DNA of 64,000 nt, taken from positions 186,001 through 250,000 of the forward strand of contig OY282447.1 of assembly GCA_958296165.1 (NCBI GenBank), read 5' to 3'. Under the pieces are notes generated by a model that saw only the letters and a program-made list of their open reading frames with translations, was not told the origin of the DNA and made no database searches. The number at the start of each line of letters is the position of its first letter. Positions within the stretch are counted from its first letter, which is position 1. Positions 19,605-28,648 of the stretch are shown here, piece after piece. A program made the translations under genes and the position numbers. Origin of the DNA: an uncultured Pseudomonadales bacterium (GTDB taxonomy: Bacteria; Pseudomonadota; Gammaproteobacteria; Pseudomonadales; Azotimanducaceae).

Positions 19605-20531
19605 CTACTGGCTCGACTGGCCCAGCAACTCGGCGGCGCCGAGCGCTTCCAAGCGGCGCGCCGACTCGTCGCCCAGCGCAAGCGGATCGTTGCCGGCAAC
19701 CTCCACGCGCAGCAAACGCTCGCCGGCGGCATCGGCGACTGTGGCGGTCATCCGCAATGTGGCGTGATCGTCCATGTCGGCGCTCGTGCAGATGGCGCCG
19801 AGCGGCATCGCACAGTCCGCGCCGAGCCGCCACGTCAGGCGTCGTTCCGTCGCTACGCATCGCTCTACAGCCTCGACCGTGCCTTGGCCGAGCAAGCAGC
19901 CGAGGTCGCGCCGGTCGGCGCGATACTCAACGGCGACCGCGCCCTGGCCCGGCGCTGGCACTAGCAGGCCGGCGTCGATGCGCTGATCGATGCGGTCGTC
20001 CAGGCCGAGCCGGTCCAAGCCCGCGCACGCAAGCACCAAGGCGTCGAAATCGCCGTCGTCAAGGCGGCGCAGACGCGTATCCACATTGCCTCGCAGCGGC
20101 ACGACGTCCAGTGCGCGATCGACGCTGGCCAACAGTGCGCGACGGCGCAGGCTGGACGTGCCGAGCCGCGCCCGCGCCGGCAGTTCGGCAAGAGTTGCGT
20201 GGCCTTCGCGGGTCACCAACGCATCGCGCACGTCTGCGCGGGGGCCGAACGTGGCCAGCGCGAAGGCGACCGGCAGCGCCGCCGGCACGTCTTTCATGCT
20301 GTGTACGGCGATGTCCGCCCGGCCGTCGAGCAATGCCCGCTCGAGAGCCTCGATGAACGACCCCTTGCCCGGCACGGGCTGGTCGCCGGGGGCGGATTCG
20401 TCGCCCCGAGTGGTGACTTCCACGCGCTCGGCGTCGAGGCGGGGGTCGATTTGGCGCAGTCGGCTGGCCACCGCGTCGGCTTGCGCCAAGGCGAGGCGGC
20501 TGCGCCGCGTGGCGATGCGAATTCGTTCCAA
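19605..20531 (-). CDS. hemC: hydroxymethylbilane synthase (porphobilinogen deaminase)
   Basis: 308 aa. Polymerises four porphobilinogen units. [15 protein letters not shown] opens the domain, [11 protein letters not shown] and LRGNVDTRL are conserved, and the dipyrromethane cofactor cysteine is in [10 protein letters not shown]. First gene of the hemCDXY operon, divergent from argH with only 45 bp between the two start codons, as in pseudomonads. Confidence 0.96.
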   Translation of the reverse strand: MERIRIATRRSRLALAQADAVASRLRQIDPRLDAERVEVTTRGDESAPGDQPVPGKGSFIEALERALLDGRADIAVHSMKDVPAALPVAFALATFGPRADVRDALVTREGHATLAELPARARLGTSSLRRRALLASVDRALDVVPLRGNVDTRLRRLDDGDFDALVLACAGLDRLGLDDRIDQRIDAGLLVPAPGQGAVAVEYRADRRDLGCLLGQGTVEAVERCVATERRLTWRLGADCAMPLGAICTSADMDDHATLRMTATVADAAGERLLRVEVAGNDPLALGDESARRLEALGAAELLGQSSQ

Positions 20532-20576
20532 GATCGTCTCTTATACTTGGCGGCTCGTCTCCCCGCCCTGCTTCAA
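20532..20576. promoter_or_regulatory. hemC/argH divergent promoter region
   Basis: 45 bp separate the two divergent ATGs. TTATACTT near 20541-20548 gives a -10-like TATACT for argH and, on the other strand, a TATAAG-like element for hemC. The promoters must overlap or extend into the coding regions. Confidence 0.4.
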
Positions 20577-21971
20577 ATGAGCCAGAACAACGCGCCCGAC
20601 CAATCCAGCATGTGGGGCGGTCGCTTCGCGGAACCCACCGATGCCTTCGTGGCGCGCTTCACCGCATCGGTGGATTTCGACAAGCGCTTATACCACTACG
20701 ACATCCTCGGCTCCATCGCCCATGCCGACATGCTGCGCGACATCGGCGTGCTCGAGGCCGCCGAACATCGCGCCATCGTGAGCGGCCTGGCGAGCATTCG
20801 CGGCGAAATCGAGCGCGGCGGGTTCGTCTGGCGCGAAGCGCTCGAAGACGTCCACATGAACATCGAGGCGCGGCTCACCGAACTCGTCGGCGAGGCGGGC
20901 AAGAAGCTGCACACGGCGCGCTCGCGCAACGATCAGGTCGCCACCGATGTGCGGCTGTGGCTGCGCGACCGCATCGACGCGGCGGACCGGCAGCTGTCGA
21001 CGATCCTCACATGCCTGGTAGATTCGGCCAGCGAGCACGCCGACACCGTCATGCCGGGCTACACGCATCTGCAAACGGCTCAGCCGGTGACGTTCGGGCA
21101 TCACTTGCTGGCCTGGTTCGAGATGGCGTGGCGCGACCGAGACCGCTTCCGCGACTGCCGCCGCCGCGTCAACGTCTCGCCATTGGGCAGCGCCGCACTG
21201 GCGGGCACGACGTTTCCCATCGATCGCGCCGCCACCGCCTCGGCGCTCGGTTTCGACCAACCAGCCGCCAACTCGCTGGACGCCGTGAGCGACCGCGATT
21301 TCGCGTTGGAGTTCTGCTCGGCCGCGAGCGTCGCCATGGTGCATCTGTCGCGCTGGTGCGAGGAACTGGTGCTGTGGACTTCGCCGCAGTGGGCATTCGT
21401 GACGCTGCCGGACGCCTACTGCACCGGCTCGAGCATCATGCCGCAAAAGAAGAACCCCGACGTGCCGGAGTTGGTGCGCGGCAAGACCGGCCGCGTGGTG
21501 GGCGACTTGAATGCGCTGCTGGTGCTGATGAAGGGCCAGCCGCTTGCCTACAACCGCGACAACCAGGAGGACAAGCTGCCGCTGTTCGACGCCGCCGACA
21601 CGTTGCTCGACTGCCTGCAGGCCATGCAGGGGATCATCGCCGCCATGCGGCCCAACCGCGCCGCGATGCGCTCGGCCGCGCAAGCCGGATTCGCCACCGC
21701 AACCGACCTGGCGGACTACTTGGTGGTCAAGGGCGTGCCATTCCGCGACGCGCACGACAGCGTGGGCCGGGCCGTGGCCTTGGCCATCGACAAGGGCATC
21801 GGCCTCGCTGAGATGGAGCTGGCCGATTTGCAGGCGCTGTCGCCCCGCATCGAAGCGGATGTATACGCGGTGTTGACGCTGGAAGGCTCGCTAGCCGCGC
21901 GCAGCCACCTCGGCGGCACCGCGCCTGGCGCCGTGCGGGCCGCGGTCGAAGCGGCCAGGCGCCGGATCTAG
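20577..21971 (+). CDS. argH: argininosuccinate lyase
   Basis: 464 aa from the ATG at [20 protein letters not shown]. Splits argininosuccinate into arginine and fumarate. The superfamily signature [12 protein letters not shown] is complete, and [13 protein letters not shown] and [12 protein letters not shown] are conserved. Full length. A long open frame continues upstream through hemC antisense and is not part of the gene. Confidence 0.97.
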   Translation: MSQNNAPDQSSMWGGRFAEPTDAFVARFTASVDFDKRLYHYDILGSIAHADMLRDIGVLEAAEHRAIVSGLASIRGEIERGGFVWREALEDVHMNIEARLTELVGEAGKKLHTARSRNDQVATDVRLWLRDRIDAADRQLSTILTCLVDSASEHADTVMPGYTHLQTAQPVTFGHHLLAWFEMAWRDRDRFRDCRRRVNVSPLGSAALAGTTFPIDRAATASALGFDQPAANSLDAVSDRDFALEFCSAASVAMVHLSRWCEELVLWTSPQWAFVTLPDAYCTGSSIMPQKKNPDVPELVRGKTGRVVGDLNALLVLMKGQPLAYNRDNQEDKLPLFDAADTLLDCLQAMQGIIAAMRPNRAAMRSAAQAGFATATDLADYLVVKGVPFRDAHDSVGRAVALAIDKGIGLAEMELADLQALSPRIEADVYAVLTLEGSLAARSHLGGTAPGAVRAAVEAARRRI

Positions 21972-21998
21972 GCGGCAGCCCGCACGCGCCGCGGCCCC

Positions 21999-22712
21999 TC
22001 AAGGCGCTCGTTCAACGGCAGCAGCGTCGGGACAGAACATGTAGCCCTTGCCCCACACGGTGCGGATGAAGGCCGGCGCGGAAGCGTTGCTTTCGATCTT
22101 GCTGCGCAGGCGCGTGATGCGCACGTCGATGCTGCGGTCGAACGGCGATCGTTCCGCGCCGGTGAGCAAATCGAGCAGACGGTCTCGATCCAGCACCCGA
22201 TTCGGGTAGCGCACGAAGATGTCCAAAAGGTCGAACTCGCCCGAAGTGAGCGCGACGGCTCGACCTGCCTTGGACAGCTGCCGGGCGCCGAGATCCAAGC
22301 GAAAGTCGCCAAACTCCACCACTTCGGCGCTGCCGGCACTCTTGGCGCGGCGCAACACCGCGCGCACTCGCGCCAGCAACTCGCGGGGATTGAAGGGCTT
22401 GCCCATGTAGTCGTCGGCGCCGACTTCCAATCCGACGATGCGATCCACATCTTCGCCCTGGGCGGAGACGATGATGATGGGGATGTCCGTGGTGCGCTTG
22501 AGGCGCTTGGCTATGGAGAGGCCATCCTCGCCGGGCAGCATCAAGTCGAGAATCAGGAGGTCCACGCCGCCACGGGCGAGCGCGTGATCCATCGCTCGAG
22601 CGTCTCCCACCGCAACGACGTCGTAGCCCTGCTTGACCAGAAAGGCCGCGATTAGCTCTTGCAGCTCGGGGTCGTCGTCGACCACCAGGAGCCTTGGGCG
22701 ACGGTTCACCAC
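21999..22712 (-). CDS. OmpR/PhoB-family response regulator, orphan
   Basis: 237 aa from GTG 22712; the frame is open to a TTG at 22754, and GTG 22709 is also possible. The receiver domain has LLVVDDDPE (acidic pocket), LLILDLMLPGEDG (phospho-acceptor Asp) and the KPF lysine in DDYMGKPFNPRE. The C-terminal winged helix has DRSIDVRITRLRSKIE and RTVWGKGYMF. No sensor kinase gene is adjacent. In pseudomonads an AlgZ/AlgR pair lies next to argH, but this protein has an OmpR-type, not LytTR, DNA-binding domain, so it is not AlgR. Confidence 0.9.
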   Translation of the reverse strand: MVNRRPRLLVVDDDPELQELIAAFLVKQGYDVVAVGDARAMDHALARGGVDLLILDLMLPGEDGLSIAKRLKRTTDIPIIIVSAQGEDVDRIVGLEVGADDYMGKPFNPRELLARVRAVLRRAKSAGSAEVVEFGDFRLDLGARQLSKAGRAVALTSGEFDLLDIFVRYPNRVLDRDRLLDLLTGAERSPFDRSIDVRITRLRSKIESNASAPAFIRTVWGKGYMFCPDAAAVERAP

Positions 22713-22792
22713 TGGGCGTCCAATCCGTTCGCAAAGCCGCCAGCTTGCGCTCAAGCCGTTTCGCGCAGATTGCCGCCCCGTATCAAAATGTT

Positions 22793-22833
22793 ACGAGGCC
22801 GGCCATCGCTGTGCATCGACGGACCGGCCTCGT
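22793..22833 (-). terminator. 10-bp hairpin terminator downstream of thiolase
   Basis: ACGAGGCCGG at 22793-22802 pairs exactly with CCGGCCTCGT at 22824-22833 across a 21-base loop. Read on the minus strand the stem is followed by AACATTTTG, a short T-run. It lies just after the thiolase stop and before the response regulator start. Confidence 0.55.
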
Positions 22834-22848
22834 GCGCCAAGTGGCGAG

Positions 22849-24042
22849 CTAGGCGCGCTCGAACAGGCCAGCTGCCCCTTGACCGCCGCCGATGCACATG
22901 GTCACCACGCCGTAGCGCTTGTTGCGACGTTCCAGTTCGCGCAGGATCGTGCCGGTGCAGCGCGAGCCGGTCATGCCGAACGGGTGGCCGATGGAGATGC
23001 TGCCGCCGTTGACGTTGTATTTCTCGTTGTCGAGATCGAGCTCGTTGCGGCAATACACGCACTGCGACGCGAACGCTTCGTTGAGCTCCCAGAGGTCGAC
23101 GTCGTCTTTGCGCAGGCCGGAGTTCTCGAGCAAGCGAGGGATGGCGAATACCGGCCCGATGCCCATTTCGTCCGGCTCGCAAGCCGCCACGGTGAAGCCG
23201 CGGTACACGCCCATCGGCTTGATGCCCAGCTGATTGGCCCGCTCGGCGCTCATCAACAGCGTCATCGATGCGCCGTCGGAGAGCTGCGAGGCGTTGCCGG
23301 CGGTGACCGTGCCGTCCTCCTCGAAGGCCGGCGGCAAGCCGGACAACGCGGCCAGCGTGGTGGTGGGCCGATTGCATTCGTCGCGGTCGACGACGACTTC
23401 CTCCATGCTCTCCTCGCCGGTCTGCCTGTCGACCTTCTTCATGGTGGCCGTCATCGGCACGATTTCGTCGTCGATCCAGCCGGCTGCCTGCGCCTTGGCG
23501 TAGCGCATCTGGCTCTGCAGGGCGTATTCGTCCTGCATGTCGCGGGTGACCTGGTAGCGCCGGGCTACCACCTCGGCGGTGTTGCCCATGGCCATGAAGA
23601 TCGCCGGCTTCTCATCGATCAGACGCGGGTTGCGCGTGTCCGTCTTGCCGCGCGGAGAGCGCGCGCCGGCGGAGATGGAGTCTACGCCGCCGGCCATCGC
23701 GATCTCGGTCTGGCCGGAGGCGATCTGGTTGGACGCGATGGCGATGGACTGCAGCCCGGAAGAGCAGAAGCGATTGATGGTCATCCCGCCGGTGGAGATC
23801 GGCAGCTTGGACAGCACCACGGCCAAGCGAGCCAGATTGCCGTCCTGCTCGCCGGTGTGGTTGGCGGCGCCGACGACGACGTCCTCCACTTCCTGCGGCG
23901 CGATGTTCGGATTCCTTTCGAGCAGCGAGTCGATGCAATGCGCCAGCATGTCATCGGATCGCGTCAGGTTGAAACTGCCGCGATGGGATTTGGCCAATCC
24001 CGTGCGGACGCTGTCTACGACTACGACGTCTCGTACAGCCAT
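22849..24042 (-). CDS. acetyl-CoA C-acyltransferase (thiolase)
   Basis: 397 aa from the ATG at MAVRDVVVVDSVRTG, with AGGG just upstream. The nucleophilic cysteine is in NRFCSSGLQSIAIA, the histidine in GGSISIGHPFGMTGSR, and the second cysteine in TMCIGGGQGAAGLFE. It is a degradative or biosynthetic thiolase acting on 3-ketoacyl-CoA. No other beta-oxidation gene is next to it, so the pathway is open. Confidence 0.93.
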   Translation of the reverse strand: MAVRDVVVVDSVRTGLAKSHRGSFNLTRSDDMLAHCIDSLLERNPNIAPQEVEDVVVGAANHTGEQDGNLARLAVVLSKLPISTGGMTINRFCSSGLQSIAIASNQIASGQTEIAMAGGVDSISAGARSPRGKTDTRNPRLIDEKPAIFMAMGNTAEVVARRYQVTRDMQDEYALQSQMRYAKAQAAGWIDDEIVPMTATMKKVDRQTGEESMEEVVVDRDECNRPTTTLAALSGLPPAFEEDGTVTAGNASQLSDGASMTLLMSAERANQLGIKPMGVYRGFTVAACEPDEMGIGPVFAIPRLLENSGLRKDDVDLWELNEAFASQCVYCRNELDLDNEKYNVNGGSISIGHPFGMTGSRCTGTILRELERRNKRYGVVTMCIGGGQGAAGLFERA

Positions 24043-24202
24043 TCGATTCCCCTTGTAAAGGTTGGTTGGTGTGCAACGGCTCGTCCATCGAGCCGCCTGC
24101 GGCTGAGCATAGCGCAATTGGCCGCGATGTGTGCGTGTTGTGCGCGTTGCGAGAGCGACGCTCGTGGCGCGCGCCGAGGCGCGGACGACGCCTGTTCCTC
24201 GC

Positions 24203-25819
24203 CTACTTCTCGATCACCTCGAAGCGCAATGGAATCGCCGCCAGATAGTCGGCTTCCTGTTCCAGGTCCAGCTTGGTCAGCGGGTGGTGACCGAGCCACT
24301 CGCCGGGCAGGACGAGCTTGATCTCGCCGGCGCCGACGCCGATGGACAAACGCGGCAACGCATCTTCAGTGCGGCTGCGGCACAGCAGGACGGCCAGCCG
24401 CAGCAATACGGACAGCGCGGCCAGGCAAGGCGCATCGCCCAGCTCGGCGACGGGGAACTTGCGGCGATGGGCGCGCACCAAAACGGCCAAGCTGTGTTGT
24501 TCGGCGCGCGAAAAGCCCGGCAGGTCCATGTTGTCGAGCAGGTAGCCGCCGTGCTTGTGGTACTGGCTGTGGGCGATGTCCATGCCGATTTCATGCAGCT
24601 GGGCGCTCCAGCGCAGCAGCCGGCGGGTGTCGTTGTCGGACAGCGCATCACGCTCGCCGCTCGCGCGGACCGCGCCGAGTTTGCGTACCAGGCGCACCAG
24701 CGCTTGCCAAGGCACGTTGTCGCGCAACAGCGCCGCCGCAGCAACGACGCGCTGAGCATGCGCGGTGTCCACGTGATAGCGCAAGGTCAGGTCGTCCACC
24801 GTGGTCTCGCGGATGTCGTGCGCATGCAGGCGGCCGAGCAGATCGTGCAGCAGGCCCTCCCGCAACGCGCCGTCCGAGACCGTCATGGCATCGACGCCGA
24901 GGGCGTCGAATACCGCGCAGACGATGGCCAGGCCGCCAGCGAACACCGGCGTCCGCTGCGCATCCACGGCTTCAAGCGCGAGGGCCTCGGCGCTGCCAGC
25001 CGTGAAGAGCCTTTCTTTGAGCTCGGCCAAGCCGTTGCGGCTGATGCCGCGTGTACCGAGCAGCTCGAAGATGGCGTCATGCACTGCCAGCATCGTGCCG
25101 GAAGAACCGATGGCGGCATCCCAACCGCGCGCGCGGTATATCTGCGCCACCGCTTCGAGCTCCTGGTGCGCGGCGTTCTCGGCATCCGTGAAGCGGCCGG
25201 CGGTGACCTTGCCGTCCGGGAAGAACCGTGCCGAGATGGACACGCAACCCATGTGCAGGCTATCCATCAGACGCGGCTGAAAGCGCTGGCCCAGGATGAG
25301 TTCCGTGCTGCCGCCGCCGATGTCCACGACCAAGCGCGCCGCTTGGCTCTCGCCAGCTTCCAGCGAGTGCGAGACGCCGAGGTAGATCAGCCGCGCCTCT
25401 TCGCGCCCGCTGACGATGTCGACACGGTGACCGAGCGCCTGTTCCGCCGCAGTGATGAAAGCCTGGCTGTTGCGCGCCCTTCGCAACGTGTTGGTGCCAA
25501 CCACCCGCACATTGTGGCGCGGCAGACGGCGAATGCGCTGGCCGATGCGCTTGAGGCACGCCAATGCTCTCGCGGCGACGGGCGCGGAGATGCCCTCCTC
25601 GGCCGTGAGTCCCTCGGCCAAGCGCACCATTTCCCTGTGCCGATCGATCACCTGCAGCCGACCGCCGTCGGCGAACAGGCCCGGCGCGTTGCCGGGGTGG
25701 TAGTGGGCGACAAGCAGATGGAAGCTGTTGGAGCCGAGATCCAAGGCCGCATAGGGGTGGTCGGCGTCCGCGCTGGCGAAGGAGCGAGCGCTTTCGGCTG
25801 TTTGCGAACGGGCGACCAC
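24203..25819 (-). CDS. ppx: exopolyphosphatase (Ppx/GppA family)
   Basis: 538 aa with a GTG start. The ASKHA ATPase-type motifs are YAALDLGSNSFHLLVA (phosphate 1) and VVDIGGGSTELILG (phosphate 2). The C-terminal half is an HD-like helical domain (LHEIGMDIAHSQYHKHGGYL). It degrades polyphosphate from the ends, or pppGpp if it acts as GppA; the length fits either. Confidence 0.92.
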   Translation of the reverse strand: MVARSQTAESARSFASADADHPYAALDLGSNSFHLLVAHYHPGNAPGLFADGGRLQVIDRHREMVRLAEGLTAEEGISAPVAARALACLKRIGQRIRRLPRHNVRVVGTNTLRRARNSQAFITAAEQALGHRVDIVSGREEARLIYLGVSHSLEAGESQAARLVVDIGGGSTELILGQRFQPRLMDSLHMGCVSISARFFPDGKVTAGRFTDAENAAHQELEAVAQIYRARGWDAAIGSSGTMLAVHDAIFELLGTRGISRNGLAELKERLFTAGSAEALALEAVDAQRTPVFAGGLAIVCAVFDALGVDAMTVSDGALREGLLHDLLGRLHAHDIRETTVDDLTLRYHVDTAHAQRVVAAAALLRDNVPWQALVRLVRKLGAVRASGERDALSDNDTRRLLRWSAQLHEIGMDIAHSQYHKHGGYLLDNMDLPGFSRAEQHSLAVLVRAHRRKFPVAELGDAPCLAALSVLLRLAVLLCRSRTEDALPRLSIGVGAGEIKLVLPGEWLGHHPLTKLDLEQEADYLAAIPLRFEVIEK

Positions 25820-25988
25820 GGCGCGATTCTAGCAGCGTCCGCCGTCCGCGCCGGCGACGGTCTAGCCCGGAACAGGCCGAAGACAAGCTATGATGCGCGG
25901 CACGTCGGGCAGGTTCGAGCCGGGCCGGGCGGTTCACGCCGGACGGGAAGCGGAGTGCCGCCCACGGTCGAGGCCGAAAAGGCAGGTG

Positions 25989-26022
25989 GCGGAGCGATGA
26001 AACAGGCGGAGCGATGAAACAA
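25989..26022 (+). repeat. 17-bp tandem duplication of a start region
   Basis: GCGGAGCGATGAAACAG (25989-26005) is followed at once by a copy differing only in the last base (26006-26022). Each copy carries an ATG behind GGAG. The first ATG (25997) opens a six-codon leader, MKQAER, whose TGA overlaps the second ATG (26014), the start of the next gene. Confidence 0.8.
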
Positions 26023-26313
26023 CAGATTCTGGAACGGGCGCGCGGCACCGTGGAGACATTCCTGCGCAAGCGGTACGCGGATGCGGCGCTGGAGGTGCTG
26101 TCGGTGAACCCGGAAGTGGACGGCGACGGCGACGAGTTCCTCTGGATATGCCTCAAGTACGACGACGCCAACGACGGCAAGGGCGTTCCCGACTCGTTGG
26201 CAAGGATTCGGCTGAAGGACCGCTTGCGCAGCGAACTTCAAGGCGCAGACGTAGAGGCGTTTCCCGTCGTCTCGTTCATCGCCGAGTCGGAAGTCGAGTC
26301 GGACGTGAGATGA
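26014..26313 (+). CDS. small protein of unknown function, likely partner of a HEPN-like protein
   Basis: 99 aa, moderately acidic, with mixed alpha/beta character (ERARGTVETFLRKRYADAALEVL, then an acidic DGDGDEFLWICLKYDD). I do not recognise a family; it lacks the GSxxxG...D motif of MNT nucleotidyltransferases, so it is not a classic MNT antitoxin. The gene ends 4 bases before the TTG of the HEPN-like gene, so the two form a pair, probably toxin-antitoxin-like or defensive. Confidence 0.6.
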   Translation: MKQQILERARGTVETFLRKRYADAALEVLSVNPEVDGDGDEFLWICLKYDDANDGKGVPDSLARIRLKDRLRSELQGADVEAFPVVSFIAESEVESDVR

Positions 26314-26317
26314 CGTC

Positions 26318-26778
26318 TTGGAGCCCGACCACCTCTTGCAGATAGCCACCGATCTAGCGGAGATCAACACCCGTCGGCCGCGCCGGGCGGACCTGTGCCG
26401 CGCCGTCAGCACCGCGTACTACGCCTTGTTCCATTGTCTGGCGCACACCTGCGCGGACAGTTTGGCCGGGAGCACAGGCACGGTCGGCAACCGACCGATG
26501 TGGCGACGGGCGTACCGTGCTCTGGAGCACCGCCAAGCTAAGGCGCGCTGCGAGAACGTGCCGACCTGGTTTCCTGAAGAGATACGGGATTTCGGGCAGA
26601 CGTTCGCGGATCTACAAAGCAAACGGCACCTCGCGGACTACGACCCGGACCACCCAGTCAAGTGGCCGCGGACATCAACGATCTTCGAACGGCCATCAGC
26701 CGCTTTCTCGCAGCGCCGGCCAACGTCCGTCGCGACTTCGCCATCCATGTGCTGATGAAGATGAGAGCTGATGCCTAG
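26318..26778 (+). pseudogene. HEPN-like domain protein, frameshifted near its C-terminus
   Basis: A TTG start gives MEPDHLLQIATDLAEINTR and then RADLCRAVSTAYYALFHCLA, the AYYAxFH pattern of HEPN-like proteins, many of which are RNases in toxin-antitoxin and defence systems. The frame continues to 26755, but after DPDHPVKW (about 26662) it turns low-complexity, while the next frame gives VAADINDLRTAISRFLA and DFAIHVLMKMRADA up to a stop at 26776-26778. A one-base frameshift near 26662 therefore separates the two halves. It may be a sequencing error or a real inactivation. Confidence 0.65.
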
Positions 26779-26856
26779 ACGGGCGCTGTCACGGTGGCGG
26801 CCAGGCGCGCCATCATCGGCGGCCCGTCTTGGATAGCGTCTGAGTCGCGCACGCAC

Positions 26857-28161
26857 TCAGCGCAACGAGCCGACCGACGCCAGCAAGTGGCGGTTGCGTA
26901 GCCGCACATCCTCCAGCTGCCGTCCGATCAGCGCTTGCGTGGTCTTGCGCACCCCGAGCTCGCCCGCGACCGACTGCCAATCGCCTAGCGAGTCGACGAC
27001 CCGCTCGATCGCCTCTCTGGCCCGTGGCCAACTGGCGAAGCAGGCTTGGTTTGCCAAGCGCTGCATGGCGGCGAGGGGCGGGGCGGCGCCGTGGCCGAGG
27101 AATGCGGTCGCGTGCTCTGCGGACGGGCTTGGACTGAAAGTCACGTCGTAGAAAGGCGCGGGCTGCCACGCGCCGGCATCGTCCTGCAAGAAGGCCCAGT
27201 TCCTGGTGTGGTCGTCCTGATTGAGGGCGAACAGGTTGAATGCCGCGCGGGCGAACTGGCGCTGCCCCACGGCCGGGCTGCGACACAGGACGATGCTCGC
27301 CTTCACGAGGTCTTCGTAGTCCATGGACGGAACCCGATAGTCGGCGTCGAGGAGACCGCAGAGGCTGTGCATGTGGCAGCGGCCACGCTCGCCGCGGCAG
27401 TCGAAACGCCTCTGCGCCAGCCAGGCGGCGGCCGGCGAAGACGAAGGCGCGGGAACGAGGCGCCATTCCGGCACGTCGATCCCCGCCCTGGCGGCCAAGG
27501 TGAGGTAGGCGGCTTCACACAGGCTCTCTTCGTGGCCAAGCGGCAGCAGCGTGGAGGTGAACTTCACCAGCCACGAGGTCAGACCAGGGCCGGGGCGGAG
27601 CTGCACCGAGGCCGTATGGTCGCTCGACAGCCATATCTGCGCCTTGGGCCGTGCGCCGCCGGAGCTGGCAGCCCCGGCCAGCGCCCGCGACACGCCATGC
27701 GAGTCGGCCCTGCCGTCGAACAGATCCAGTGCCTCGCTGCCTAGAACGTCGAGCGCGATTTCCCGCTCGCCCGCCTCGGCGTAGGGCGACGCGGGCGCGT
27801 ACTCGAAGGCGCCCATGCCGCGCTCGCCGACGTAGGCGAGGCGATCCATGCCGGTGATCTGGCTCGGCAGCACGCCATGCTGGCGCAGCGCTCGATCCAT
27901 CACCCGCGTTCCCCAACCGTCCGGCAGCGAGTCTGCGAAGACGCCGAACAAGCCGCCGTGCGGCGTTGCCGGCGCCTGTCGCAGCGCGCCATCGAAGGGC
28001 AGCGCGAACGGCGAGAGGCTGGGGCGGTTGGCGAGATAGTCCGCAGCGTACTGAAAGAAGACGCCTTGCCGGTTCTGCGCTAGCTGCCCGGCCAGCACAC
28101 GCTGGCCGGTAGCGAGGCGGCGGAAGACGTCGAGCCGACGCGTTGGAGCGAAGGCGCTCAT
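26857..28161 (-). CDS. hipA: HipA-type serine/threonine kinase toxin
   Basis: 434 aa. The N-terminal HipA-type domain (GQRVLAGQLAQNRQGVFFQYA, then LFGVFADSLPDGWG) is followed by the kinase core: ALNQDDHTRNWAF is the catalytic loop (D...N) and PFYDVTFSPS the metal-binding segment. HipA toxins phosphorylate aminoacyl-tRNA synthetases and cause growth arrest or persistence. The ATG overlaps the stop of the HTH gene by four bases, the usual hipBA order. Confidence 0.9.
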   Translation of the reverse strand: MSAFAPTRRLDVFRRLATGQRVLAGQLAQNRQGVFFQYAADYLANRPSLSPFALPFDGALRQAPATPHGGLFGVFADSLPDGWGTRVMDRALRQHGVLPSQITGMDRLAYVGERGMGAFEYAPASPYAEAGEREIALDVLGSEALDLFDGRADSHGVSRALAGAASSGGARPKAQIWLSSDHTASVQLRPGPGLTSWLVKFTSTLLPLGHEESLCEAAYLTLAARAGIDVPEWRLVPAPSSSPAAAWLAQRRFDCRGERGRCHMHSLCGLLDADYRVPSMDYEDLVKASIVLCRSPAVGQRQFARAAFNLFALNQDDHTRNWAFLQDDAGAWQPAPFYDVTFSPSPSAEHATAFLGHGAAPPLAAMQRLANQACFASWPRAREAIERVVDSLGDWQSVAGELGVRKTTQALIGRQLEDVRLRNRHLLASVGSLR

Positions 28162-28436
28162 TGCGCGAGGACTTCATCGATGCTGCGAGGCGCGGCCGGC
28201 CGCTCGGCGGCGAGCTCGGCCAGAGAGGCCAAGTCGTCAACGCACTGCCACAGCAGAATGAACTGCCGCAGCGAAATCTCTCCGCTCGTCTCGAAGCGTT
28301 TGATGGTGGAGGCTGGCACGGTGCTAAGCCGTTCCAAGGCAGCGCGGGAAAGTCGGCGGCTCTTGCGACGCCCGCGCACCGCCGCTGCGAGTTGGCGTTG
28401 AACGTCGGCTGGAGTGGTGAGTGACAGGCCCTTCAT
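28158..28436 (-). CDS. hipB: HipB-like XRE-family antitoxin
   Basis: 92 aa from the ATG at MKGLSLTTPADV; an in-frame TTG lies two codons upstream. The helix-turn-helix is in QLAAAVRGRRKSRRLSRAAL followed by STVPASTIKRFETSGEISL. It should bind HipA and repress the hipBA promoter. Inverted repeats in the upstream gap are candidate operators. Confidence 0.85.
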   Translation of the reverse strand: MKGLSLTTPADVQRQLAAAVRGRRKSRRLSRAALERLSTVPASTIKRFETSGEISLRQFILLWQCVDDLASLAELAAERPAAPRSIDEVLAQ

Positions 28437-28451
28437 TGCCAAGCCTCGGCG

Positions 28452-28536
28452 TTGTCTCCAAGAAAGATACTATCATGTCCCAATTTCGTACCAATACCCA
28501 TCTTGAGACAACATATTGTCCATATCTATTAGGACA
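28452..28536. promoter_or_regulatory. hipBA operator/promoter region with inverted repeats
   Basis: GTTGTCTC (28452-28459) and GAGACAAC (28505-28512) are exact inverted repeats, extended by CAAGA/TCTT on their inner sides. A second pair, TGTCC (28517-28521) and GGACA (28532-28536), is spaced by 10 bases, much like the TATCC-N8-GGATA of E. coli HipB. On the minus strand TTGGTA and TAGTAT, spaced by 16 bases, look like a promoter lying between the repeats. Autoregulation by HipB is the simple reading. Confidence 0.5.
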
Positions 28537-28648
28537 CCAAGCACGGATGCCTTTCGCGCGACGACGCAAGTGTGGCGATCCACCGAGCAGCGGATGACAC
28601 GACGGCGGCCGGTGGGTTACGCTGCCCGCGGTCGGACCGGAGCCATTG

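Noticed and set aside
20688-21755. Long minus-strand open frame opposite argH (355 codons)
   Set aside because: It is antisense to a complete argininosuccinate lyase, has the low-complexity Arg/Val/His composition typical of GC-rich shadow frames and no family motif.
21999-22712. AlgR assignment for the regulator beside argH
   Set aside because: The DNA-binding domain is OmpR-type winged helix, not LytTR, so the name would be wrong despite the synteny.
22633-26017. Two very long plus-strand frames opposite the thiolase and ppx genes
   Set aside because: Both overlap clearly recognised minus-strand enzymes codon for codon and show no conserved motif.
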